Shown here: positions 25,440-37,100 of the stretch, in pieces
Position numbering within the stretch: the first letter of the stretch is position 1
Layout of the letters: each line of letters starts with the position of its first letter
Source: Asterias rubens
Lineage: Eukaryota; Echinodermata; Asteroidea; Forcipulatida; Asteriidae
Direction of reading: 5' to 3'
DNA length: 64,000 bases
NCBI RefSeq assembly: GCF_902459465.1
Contig: NC_047068.1
Location: 2,170,001-2,234,000 of the forward strand
Notes under the pieces: model-generated
The model's database searches: none
Told to the model about the DNA's origin: nothing
What the model saw: only the letters and a program-made list of their open reading frames with translations
Program-made: the position numbers and the translations under genes

Positions 25440-25985
25440 CTTCCTACATGGTTGTACAGTCATACATATACACGTGGGTGTGCATAAATCTTTGTTTATG
25501 ACCAGTAAAAAGTGTTGAAATATTGGCATGACACGCAAGCTTGCACCTGTGCTTATTAGACAGTTTCTTCATTCCTATTGGTCGAGAGCAATGGCTGAAA
25601 CAGTTGTGCCACATCACGCGATACGCGCGACGCGCACAGCATTCCATTATAAGGAGTTGTTTACCCGAGGGCCTTACCATTTCATAGCTGGAGGGGTGTT
25701 GTGTTGAAAGAAATCATTGAACAATTATAATTTTTGCATGTGTTTTACTTTTTTACCAAAAAATGTTGATGTTTTGGGCCGAAAAGGTATTTATGAATGG
25801 GAATCAAAGTGTGTTGAATCGGTTTTCAACTAGTGGTTTAAACCCGCCGAGGCCTGGTTCTTTATAATTTACCTTGACTTCGTCTCGGTAAAATTATCAA
25901 GAACCAGGCCTCGTTGGGTTTAAACCACTAGTTGAAAACCTCTTCATCACACATTGATTTCCTTAATCAATGTCTTATTTTATTA
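25440..25985. mobile_element. Family E element with long hairpin, copy 1
   Basis: Hairpin at about 25796-25962: arms GGTTTTCAACTAGTGGTTTA and its inverse enclose AGGCCTGGTTCTT / AAGAACCAGGCCT. The flank with TTCCTATTGGTCGAGAGCAA and TTGTTTATGACC is shared, inverted, with the copy at 38226-38630. Outer boundaries uncertain. Confidence 0.65.
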
Positions 25986-26334
25986 TTTTTCACGAAAGTG
26001 ATCTGTGACCTTGACCATAGTTATGCAGTTGTTAACAGGGGTGTTTTTCAGAGGAGGGGGGGGGGGGGTGTGCAAACTGTGAGGGATAGTATCTAAGTTG
26101 ACATCGTAAATATCCCAATAATGCAACTTGTATTCTACATTTTAATTATTTGTTAATCTATTAATGGGGTATACTGAGAAGCAATGCAAACAAGTTCATA
26201 TGAATTTACATAGAGCTAGAAGTTATTGGTCAATGCTATGGTCAGTCTATTTTCAGAAGCAATTGGATGCAGGGATTTGTCAACAAATGTACCCTGATAT
26301 GCAAAGCTCTTATGGTGCGGGTCCAGGTTCCTAC

Positions 26335-27022
26335 TTAAAGGCAGTCAGACACTATTGGTAGTTATTCAAAATAATTATTAGCATAACAACTTATTTGGTA
26401 ACAAGCACTGGAGGGTTGTTGATAGTATAAAACATTGTGAGAAACGACTCCCTCTGAAGTAACATAGTTTTCGAGAGTAAATTTCCACTAAAATTTTTGA
26501 ATTTGATTTTGAGACCTCAGAATTAGATTTTAAGGTCCCGAAATCAAGCATCTGAAAGCACAAAATTTCGTGTGACAAGGATGTTATTTCTTCCATTATT
26601 ATCTCGCAACTTCGATGACCAATTGAGCTCAAATTTTCACGGGTTTGTTATTTTATGCATATGTTGAGGTACACTAAAGTGAGAAGACTGGTCTTTGACA
26701 ATGCCCCTTATTTTTGACCGCGCGAGGGCGCTATAAATAGTATTTTGATCACTTCCGGGGGTACACGCGATTCGCCCTGCACAAATTAATAGGCGTTCTG
26801 TCACTTTTGTTGCGCCGTAGTTTCAATTTGCTTTAGAGGTGGATTATAACGGCTCCTTTAAAAGTCTTATTGTCTGTGATGGATTACATGTCTGTGGTTA
26901 TAATGTGTTCCAATCTTTAAAAATTGTTTTGGGTATGAATGAATATACCCCCGGAAGTGATTGAGAGCGCCCTCACGCGGTCAAAAATATGGCCCATTAC
27001 CAATAGTGTCCAGTGCATATAA
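26335..27022. mobile_element. Family A element, copy 5, split by element B
   Basis: Left part 26335-26702 (TTAAAGGCAGTCAGACACTA to GTCTTTGACAAT) and right part 26996-27022 (ATTACCAATAGTGTCCAGTG) are one family A copy interrupted by the 293-bp element at 26703-26995. Confidence 0.85.
26703..26995. mobile_element. Element B (293-bp TIR element) nested in family A copy 5
   Basis: Ends GCCCCTTATTTTTGACCGCG and CGCGGTCAAAAATATGGCCC; the imperfect TIR includes TATTTTTGACCGCG and GAGGGCGCT. AT flanks both sides and is single in the uninterrupted family A sequence (GACAATTACC), so the target duplication is 2 bp. Non-coding. Confidence 0.85.
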
Positions 27023-27352
27023 GGCCCCCGAAATATTTGTTGATTCTACATAATGCTCTGTGGTGTAATCTCATCTGAGGGGATTTTTGGCTACTCTTGA
27101 TTAACATGTATAGTATAATAAGGACAATTCCATCGTATTGGTTTGACGTTGAAGATTGTGGTCTTGTAGAGTTTCCTCAGTAGGGCCTACTGGTAAACTA
27201 ATTGTAAGGCCACTTCATTCCCTTTTTAACTTCTGGGGATTTGTGATTAAAAATCTCTCCTGCCTTGCTTGTTTTTTGTTCCTGCTTTGCCAAACATAAA
27301 ATGAGTTCTAAGTCTAAAACAGTGAGTCTCCATGGGGTTTATCTTATCTGAC

Positions 27353-27750
27353 CATCTGTGATTTCTGTACCAGCATGTAAAGTGTGGGAAACTTCCTGCG
27401 GATGCAGCTCACTGATTTCTGTACCAGCATGTACATTGTAAAGTGTGGGAAACTTCCTGCGGATGCAGCTCACTGATTTCTGTACCAGCATGTACATTAG
27501 GGACTTTTCGTTTTCGACGACGGATTCATCCAAAGTACTGTCGTAGAAATTGAGGGACGACCGTCCTCAAAGCCGACGCATGCGCAGATGACGCCAAATG
27601 TCATCTTACCCGTCGCAGAACCATCCGTCGTCGAAAACGAAAAGTCCCTATTGTAAAGTGTGGGAAACTTCCTGCGGATGCAGCTCACTGATTTCTGTAC
27701 CAGCATGTACATTGTAAAGTGTGGGAAACTTCCTGCGGATGCAGCTCAAT
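27353..27750 (+). repeat. 61-bp tandem repeat array, interrupted
   Basis: Unit TGATTTCTGTACCAGCATGT, ACATTGTAAAGTGTGGGAAA, CTTCCTGCGGATGCAGCTCA; about four units, with one copy interrupted at 27499-27649 by element F. Confidence 0.9.
27499..27649. mobile_element. Element F, 151-bp TIR element in a minisatellite
   Basis: Perfect 27-bp terminal inverted repeats starting AGGGACTTTTCGTTTTCGAC. ATT lies on each side (27496-27498, 27650-27652) where neighbouring minisatellite units have a single ATT, so target-site duplication is 3 bp. Non-coding. Confidence 0.88.
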
Positions 27751-28121
27751 GTAAGGACAGTGTAGTTGATAACACAACGTGTTGTTTGAAATGGATGTAG
27801 CCATATAAATTTGTCAATTCTGGGTGGTTTTCATTGAATTGTTTATATAGATTCATGGTAAAAGTGTTATACTGCAATTGAAGCGCTGTGAATTAACCCA
27901 TTTTCCCACAATATTTGTGTAAGAAATGTGATGAAGGAATGTGTCCGCTTTCGTTGATATCATCAACACCAAGTGCACTGTTGGTACATCATAATGTAGT
28001 TCTGCTTAAATCTGTTCAGAGAACAATGTGTACAACCTTCAGCACATTGAGGTCTATTTTCCTTTTGTGTTTGTTTGTTTGTTTTTACAGAAAGGACATC
28101 AGGTGAAAGATTGGACTTTGA

Positions 28122-31100
28122 ATGATGGCTGAAACAGAAAAGAGCTCTGCAGGAAGTGATGGAAAAGACAGCGCGTCCTACAAACCACCACCTCCAAAAT
28201 CACTCAAAGAATTACAAGATTTGGATAAAGATGATGAAAGCCTCAACAAGTACAAGAGGTCCTTGTTGGGAGATGATGTGGATCTAACAGCAGGTTTGTT
28301 TATCAAACACAAATGTGTATTACCAGTTTTAAAAGGGCTCGATTTCAAAAAGCACTGAGACTCATCTTTAGTTACCAAAGCAATTCGTATTGTGAAATCA
28401 TATTTTGCTCAGCAATTAAGATTGATTTGTAGTTAAGATCAATCTTAACTCTTTGTGAAATCTTCTCCAGTTTGCAAAAGTACAAAAAGGGCTCAATGTT
28501 TTGTTACACTGGACTACAGGCCTGAGGCCAGTTCTTTTTGTGTTGGGCAGCGACGTAACTAAGGTAAATTTTCAGGGGTGCAACATTTTTTCTAGGTGAG
28601 CACTGCAGGTAAATCAGACAACCCCAAACCATTATGGCTATGTCTCATAATAGCAGAATGTCATCTGACTCTCCACAATTATCATGTAAAGTATTAATTT
28701 GCTTGGCTGTAACCATCTTTCTTTACAACTGGTTTTATAATTCTTCTGCCGACCGACAATTTGTCGGTTGGGTCACTTGACCACAAAACGTGAGCTTGTT
28801 TGATTGAACTACTGCCGATTAAACTACAAGACCCTTGATCAATTAAACTAGAAATGTATACGGCTCAATGTATGGGCTTTGTCGGTATATGGCTTCCCCC
28901 CCCCCCCACTCTGCATGTATAAATGTCTTCCATCTCTTGAATGCATCCAAGTACTTAGTTGTGGTTGCTTCAATTCTTGATGCCATCAGATGGGTCAACA
29001 TTATGTCTGCTAACTCTGTCGGCCTTCTGAAAGTGACTCCTGCTTCACTTAAGCCCCTTTCACACGAGCGCTGCAAACGCGGGTCCCTCATAAGAGGGCG
29101 CCAGCCGTCTGTCACCTTTACCGCGTGCGATTTTTTAGCGAGCATTCACACGACACGCGCACACACACGTGTAAACATACGTCCCTCGTTTGGGTAGGCC
29201 TACTGCATGGACAAAAGTCTACAAGCAAGAGGCTTGAGTTAAAACAAAAACTTTACAGTTAAAAGGAATAAAATAATTCAATTTCATTGAAATCAATTAA
29301 CATAAAATGTAGTATATTTTAAAAACATTTGCGATAACGTAACTCTCATCCCGGCGGCCGGCGGGAAGGGGGTTACGTTTTCGAAGCTAAAAAAAGAAAA
29401 ACACAAAATTCCACGATTCAAATAGCTTTTTGGACGTTAAAAATGCTACATTGTGAATGCAAATGCTTTTCAGATATGAAACTATTGATGAGACATACCA
29501 AATAATGGATTAAAACATCGAAAAGCTTAGCCAAATGACGTATTCTGCTTGCGATTGAACGATGTTTTTTGCTTCAAGGTTTGAGCTTGTCTTGAAATGC
29601 AGCGATCCAGCAACGTCGAGTCATGTTCGAGTCTAAGAAAAACACAAAATTCCACGATTCAAATAGATTTTTGGACGTTAACAACGCTACATTGTTGAAT
29701 GAAAATGTTTTTTAGATGTGACCCTCTCTAATACTTAAGAAAGTCGTATAAGGATAGAGGCTAACGGCAAGTTGTTTTCTTTACACTCGGTGCACCATTT
29801 TATTTCCTGAAACAGACGAAGACAAAATACATGTTGTCAGGTCTTCGCTGGAATCATTATGAGGGTGGCGGAAGCGCGCGAAATTGGAATGCTGTCCAAG
29901 AGAGGGCGCTTCTCTTGAATAATTAAATGTTACATAATAAGTAAGTGCAATAAAAATAACAGTGGGGGGTACAATTTCTATGACCGTCACATAGATATGG
30001 AATTATTGATGAGACACAACAAATGGTGAATTAAAACATCGAAAAGCTTAGCCAAATGACGAATTCTGCTTGCGATTGAACGATGTTTTTGCTTCAAGGT
30101 TTGAGCTTGTTTTGAAATGCAGCGATCCAGCAACGTCGAGTTATGTTCGAGTTCGAAGAAAAACACAAAATTCCACGATTCAAATAGATTTTGGGACGTT
30201 AACAACGCTACATTGTTGAATGAAAATGTTTTTTAGATATGGAATTATTGATGAGACACAACAAATGGTGAATTAAAACATCGAAAAGCTTAGCCAAATG
30301 ACGTATTCTGCTTGCGATTGAACGATGTTTTTGCTTCAAGGTTTGAGCTTGTCTTGAAATGCAGCGATCCAGCAACGTCGAGTCATGTTCGAGTCGAAGA
30401 AAAACACAAATGTCCACGATTCAAATAGATTTTTGGACGTTAACAACGCTACATTGTTGAATGAAAATGTTTTTTAGATATGGAATTATTGATGAGACAC
30501 AACAAATGGTGAATTAAAACATTGAAAAGCTTTGCTAAATGACGTATTCTGCTTGCGATTGAACGATGTTTTTGCTTCAAGGTTTGGGCTGGTCTAGCAT
30601 CCGGCCACAAAACCCACCAGCCAAACGGATCGTAGTCCAGCGTTGAGCATACATGTACATGTATTTGCATGCTATAGTTCGCCCATTTCTTCCTCCATAG
30701 TTCTTCACGTGTCAACGCAGCGGTCCCGCGTTACGATCGCAGGCATTCGGTTCAGACGATGGCTCCCCGTGATTATAACATCGATGCGATTTTTTGGAGG
30801 AGGTCTCGAACTGTGTTATGAACAACACGGGACCCAGGTAATTTCGTAACATACATAGCATTCACACGACGTGGATTTGCGATTTCATAACATCGATGTT
30901 ATGAAATCGCACGGGACCCTCGTTCGAAGTGCTCATGAGAATGGGCCTTTACTGATTGATGGACCGCTTCTCCTGGTGCTAAGAATAAAATCAAATGTGT
31001 ATTTTAAAGACACTGGATACTATTGATCATTGTCAAAGACCAGTCTTCTTACTTGGTGTGTCTCAACATATGCATAAAATAACAAACCTGTGAAAATTTG

Positions 31101-34100
31101 ATCTCAATTGGTCGTAAAAGTTGCGAGATATTAATGAAAGAAAAAAACACCCTTGTTGCACCATGGTCACACGAAGTTGAGTGCTTTCAGATGGTTGATT
31201 TCGAGACCTCAAGTTCTAAATCTGAGGTCTCGAAATCAAACTCGTGGACAATTACTTCTTTCTCGGAAACTACGTCACTTCAGAGGGAGCCGTTTCTCAC
31301 AATGTTTTATACTATTAACAGCTCCCCATTACTTGTAAATCAAGAAATGTTTCCTGATAACAATTATTTTGAATAATTACCAATAGTGTCCACTGCCTTT
31401 TTAAGTGCGATTAGTTTGAAACTACTTTTGTCCCTAGCATACCATCACTTCAGAATGTGTTTGATAATCAATCAAACAAATTTTGCCAGCTTTGCAGCCG
31501 TAACGCAGTTTTGAATGGTCTTTTTTCATTTTGATCACTGGTGTTGTTAACAACATTCTGGTCCAGTCAAAATTATGATCTGTGGCCTTGTGATATTTTC
31601 ATCCAAATTCAAGCCCTGACCAAAACATGCTAACGGGCAATTCCACGGTAGTGGAAGGACGTTTTGACTCATTAAACAACATTTAAATTGTGGATATCAT
31701 TAACAGTTTATTTAGTTTCATCAAGCAAATGTCACAGTTTCCTTTATAATGACTGCCTTCAAAATGGTCTTCTTTTTGGCTGAAAAACTTTTAGTTTATA
31801 AAATATGAATATTAATAAGGTCGGTAACGGAAGGACACCATTGGCGTGATGAAACTAATTAAACTGTTAATGATACCCACGATTTAAATGTTGTTTAATG
31901 AGTCAAAACGTCCTTCCGTTACCGTGGAATTGCCCTAAATGCATCAAACTCTTTTTGATAAGGGACTTTGGCCTGAACCTCCTGCATCCTGCATCCTGCA
32001 TTGTTGTACTCTCCCATAAGCATTGCTGCTGTCCTGGAGAGGGTGGGTTGCAATTTCCATTTGTGCTCTGTGCTTGTGCTTTCAAGATAGTGCTTATAAG
32101 GTGGTGATAATGTCAATTTGTCTTAAGAGGGATTGGTAGCTCCATCCATCTTATAGCTGGCAGTGCTTCTCTTTGGAACCTGTTCAGATTGGTTGCAGTG
32201 ACTGCAGCCACTGGTAGCCTGTTCCAAATCCTAACAGCTCTTGGGAAAGGGCTGTAGAGATAGCAGTCAACTCTGGCGAATGGTTGCCTGTAGGTGTGGC
32301 TATGTTGATTTGTCTGGTTGTGTTGGCTTGATCGTCTGTTCTCTAGGATGATGTTTGCAGGAATAGTTATATTTATTTGGCCATGTAGTATCTTGCAGAG
32401 GATTTCGACCTGATGAAGGAGACGTCTGTCATGCAGGATGTCCCATCCCAGCAATGTCAGCATGTCAGACACACTTGATTCTTGGTGGTAGTCCTGTAGA
32501 GTGTCATTGCCGAGTGGTTAAGAGCATAGAATTCAAGTTCTGGTGCGTTTTCACCGGAGTGTGGGTTCCTTGAGCAAGATACTTTGCTATAATTGCTTCT
32601 CTTCACCCAGGGGAATAAATGGGTACCTGCGAGGGTAGAGGTTGATATTGTGAATAAAAAAGCCTTTGGAGCGATATAAACTGTTGCCCAGGTTGTATAC
32701 TCCCAAGGGAGCTGAGAAACATTAAAAAGGGATGTTATTGGCCCTATGACAAGGGCACTAATGTAAAGCGCTTAGAGAATTAAGTGTTAGTTATTAGGCG
32801 CTATATAAATCGAAAGTTATTATTATTATGACAAAACGTGCTGCTTGGCGCTGGACGCTCTCCACAATTCTGATGTTGCGGTTTGTGTTCGGGTTCCATG
32901 CACTTGTGGCAAATTCAAGTTGTGGTCTTACTAGAGTGTTGTACGCCGTCTCCTTGACTTCCTTGCTTCATTTTCCAAGGGTGCGTCTGATCAACCCAAG
33001 CGATCTTGAAGCCTTGGCTCTTACTGCTTCTGCCTGAGTGTTCCAGCTTAGTTTGTCAGTGATGGTTACTCCAAGATATTTGCATTTTTTCTCGTGTTGG
33101 ATTTCCTGACCAGAGATTGTGAAGGTATGATCCAACTTCTTCAGGGTGATGCAGAGGTGGCAACATTTTGTGAAGTTGAAGCTCATGTCCCATTTCTGAG
33201 CCCATTCAAAGACTGCCTGGAGATCAGCTTGGAGAGTCTCAAGATCTCTACGGGACTTGATGCACCTGTAGATTAAACTGTCATCGGCAAAAAGCCTCAT
33301 TGTTGACATAATACCTTCATAGATGTCATTGATGTAAAGAAGGAAAAGGGCTGGACCAAGTACAGAGCCTTGAGGGACTCCAGATATAACATCTGCAGGT
33401 GCAGACAAGGTGCCATTGACTGCAACTTGCTGGGTCCTACCATTCAAGAAACCTTGGATCCAATGATTTTTATCCAATATGATGGGCAATATTTTCTCAA
33501 ACTTTGGGACCTGTTTATTAATGCTGTATCAGCTGATGAATCAAGTATGAATCAAGATGAATCAAGTATTTGTTGTTGAATTACCATTTCCTTTACCTAC
33601 CTGTTTGTTATTTTCCTCTTAGTTACAGGTGAAGGCACGCAGGTTACACTGGACAAATTGGTCATCATTGCTGATGATCATAAAGATATTATCCTTGACT
33701 TAACTGGTAAGACTTGTCTGTTTTATGACCAATCTGACTCAGACTATGAATCAGTGTACAATAAATAGGAAGAATCTACTAGGGCTTGGGTTTTAAGAAG
33801 CAAAAAGTGCTTCAATCAAAGTACTGCTTTATTGTCAGGTGTCTTTATGAGACTACCAACCTCGTCCAATAAGTGGAAGTGTCGTGGCTGAGTGGTTAAG
33901 AGCACCAAATTCAAACTCTGGTGTTTCTGATCAGCAGAGTGTGGGTTCAAATCCCCAGCCATGACACTTGTGTCCTTAAGCAAGACACTTAACCATTGCT
34001 TCGTCCTTCGGATGGGACGTAAAGCCGTTGGTCCCATGTGTTGTAAAAGAACCCAGTGCACTTACCGAAAAGAGGTGTTCCTGGCTGTGGCTGCTGAAAG

Positions 34101-37100
34101 CACCGTAGCACCTTGTAAACCCCTATAAGGTGCTACATAATTGGGTCTCAGAATTCATAACTTTTAATAACCTCTCTTTCTGTATAAATGTATATACTAA
34201 GCTTGTTGGTAGATACGTGCGCTATATAAGACTTTGTTATAATAATTATAAGTGTACAATTATAAGTGTACAATGTAATCAAAAGTTACAAGCATGTTTG
34301 AACAGCAATCACGTTTTGGAGCCAAGGCGTTGTTTGTTGGTGCCAAGGCTTTGGCACTGCTGGCTGCAAGTGAACAAACTGGGCCTGTTCACTGCTGGCT
34401 GCAAGTGAACAAACCATGCCCGTTCACTGCTGGCTGCAAGTGAACAAACCATGCCTGTTCACTGCTGGCTGCAAGTGAACAAACTGGGCCCGTTCACTGC
34501 TGGCTGCAAGTGAACAAACTGGGGCCGTTCACTGCTGGCTGCAAGTGAACAAACCGGCCTGTTCACTGCTGGCTGCAAGTGAACAAACCGGCCTGTTCAC
34601 TGCTGGCTGCAAGTGAACAAACCATGCCTGTTCACTGCTGGCTGCAAGTGAACAAACTGGGCCTGTTGCAGAAGCAAACAGTTTCAGGTTTTGTTTTTCA
34701 CTGGTGAGCAGTGTTTTATTGTTTGCAAAGTGCTTGGTATCCAATAAATGAATGATGAGCGTACTTGTTGGTGCAGAAACTGCTGCATGGTAGTCAGTGA
34801 CTTAAAGTTTGAACTCTATGTTTAGTTTTATCCAGATGGCTAAGGGTAAGTTCTTTGCCTCAAATTTGTTTTATGATATTTCAGCCAATAATGTATTTGT
34901 ACACCCTATACTCCAGGTGATTTAGCTGAGCTGAAGAAGAAGACATTCACAATAAAAGAAGGTGTTGGGGTTCAAGCTAAACTCACATTTACAGTAAGTA
35001 TGTGCCATACTATCTCGGAAGTCCAGTTGCTAAGACACTACTCTAGAATTGCAAGGGTCGTGGGTTTCGAATCCGAGTAACATGCCTGTGATATTTGTTC
35101 ACAGGACTCGGGAAAGTGCTGAGTATACCGTGCTAACACACATCGGTGTATGGGTAAAAACCAAAATTAATATTCTTTATCCCCGATGCAAATTTAACAT
35201 CTATTATATCGTTGCGGTACCCGCTGCCAAAAAACTGGATTCTAACTGGCAGTCTTGGTCGTCTAGTTGGTAAGACACTGCTCTAGAATTGCAAGGTTCG
35301 TGGGTTTGAATCCCACCCGAGTAATATGCCTGTGATATTTGTTCACAGGACTCGTAGGGGAAAGTACTGAGTATACAGTGCTAACACACACAGGTGTATG
35401 GGTAAAAACAAAAATTGTATTCTTTATCTCCGGTGCAAATTGTAACATCTATTATAAGTATGTGCCAGTTTAGGATAGATTATAGCCATGCTGTCTATTT
35501 TGTTATAAGTCAAGCTACTAGATTATCTGCCGAGTGCTGAAATTTCTTTTTGCAGTCACTGTTTACTTTTGATCCACAAGTCAAAAATGTTCCCTTGTAT
35601 CCCCGTATTTAACATTGACAAAGCAGCTCCCACACAAACAGTGTTATGCAATATTTGTAAAAGTTACATGAAGAGTCATGATTTGTTTTGACAGCAGCAA
35701 CAACTGATCTGAACATTTTCTTGTATAGGAATTGAGGCATTGCATGGTGAGGTATCGATATACATTTGGTTTGCGGTATGTGTGTATCTACTTGCCAGGT
35801 AGAGTTTGTTCTTGGAGAACTGTCTTTCTTTATTCTACTACCGCGGAGTAGATTGTTCGGGTGTTCGGGAGACTTCACAGTTCTGAAAAGAACGGTCCTG
35901 CTTTTTAAAGGAACACGTTGCCTTGGATCGGACGAGTTGGTCTATAAAAAAGCGTTTGTAACCGTTTGTTATAAAATGCATATGGTTGGAAAGATAATTT
36001 AAAAGTAGAATACAATGTTCCACACAAGTTTGCCTCGAAATTGCGTGGTTTTCCTTTTACTGTGCGAACTAACACGGTCGGCCATTTATGGGACTCAAAA
36101 ATTTGACTCCCATAAATGGCCGACCGTGTTAGTCGACGAGGTAAAAGGAAAACCGTGCAATTTCAAGGCATGTTTGTGTGGATCATTGTATTCTACTTTT
36201 ACAGCATCTTTCTACCCATATGCATATTATAACAAATGCTTTTCAAAGACCAACTCGACCGATCCAAGGCAACGTGTTCCTTTAACTATTACCTGGGTGG
36301 ATGGTATATAAAATAGGCTGGGACTACTACTTAAGCTTATAGGATCGTAATTAACTGTACTACGGCGGAGTCAGTTCTTAAATTGGTCTCAATTTTGGAC
36401 TAGCTTGCTCTAGTCATCTTGGTTACTTTTTTGTTAGTGCATGTCGTCGTTGCTAGGATTGTGCAGGTTGTGGAAGGGTTGTGACTCTAAAGCCCGGTTC
36501 ATACTTCCTGTGAAGGTGAATGCGATACGAATGTTGACGTCACATATTCGCAACAAATAATTCGCAGCAGTTGAAGTGTGCTCAACTTTTGCCAAATATT
36601 CGCTGTGAAAACAGAGATGTGACGTCAAATCTACGTAAAATTCGCTTGGCATCTGAGGAAATATGAACCAGGCTTAATGCCCCTTATTTTTGACCGCGCG
36701 AGGGCGCTATAAACAGTATTTTGATCACTTCCGGGGGTACACGCGATTCGCCCTGCACAAATTAATAGGCGTTCTGTCACTTTTGTTGCGCCGTAGTTTC
36801 AATTTGCTTTAGAGGTGGATCATAACGGCTCCTTTAAAAGTCTTATTGTCTGTGATGGATTAGATGTCTGTGGTTATAATGTGTTCCAATCTTTAAAAAC
36901 TGTTTTGGGTATGAATGAATATACCCCCGGAAGTGATTGAGAGCGCCCTCACGCGGTCAAAAATATGGCCCATTCATGTTTCCCTTGTTGGAATCATGGC
37001 CATGTGGTTTTAAGTGGCCACAACTTGCCCGTAATCTACCTATTACAATCAGACGCTTTGCACATTTATTGTGGAGTGTGAATGGACCAGAAACCATAAT

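Larger units (their letters stand above)
18776..28090. other. RhoGDI-1 3' UTR and RhoGDI-1 to RhoGDI-2 intergenic region
   Basis: No gene recognised in 9.3 kb. The 3' UTR probably runs to about 21180, where GAATAAAGG sits in AT-rich unrepeated sequence. 21180-22760 shows nothing recognisable. Beyond it lie the right arm of the 0.9-kb inverted repeat, three family A copies, a 71-bp and a 61-bp tandem array, a hairpin element and two nested insertions, each listed separately. The RhoGDI-2 5' UTR exon must lie here but is not visible. Confidence 0.5.

Noticed and set aside
29987..30715. Three similar minus-strand frames (RHRSIASRIRHLAKLF) suggesting a gene family
   Set aside because: They are the same stretch of a 240-bp satellite read repeatedly; no start, splice sites or domain support.
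33879..33965. Leu/Ser-type tRNA gene
   Set aside because: Acceptor-like ends pair, but it is followed by the SINE-2 body and tail seen in other copies; treated as a SINE head.
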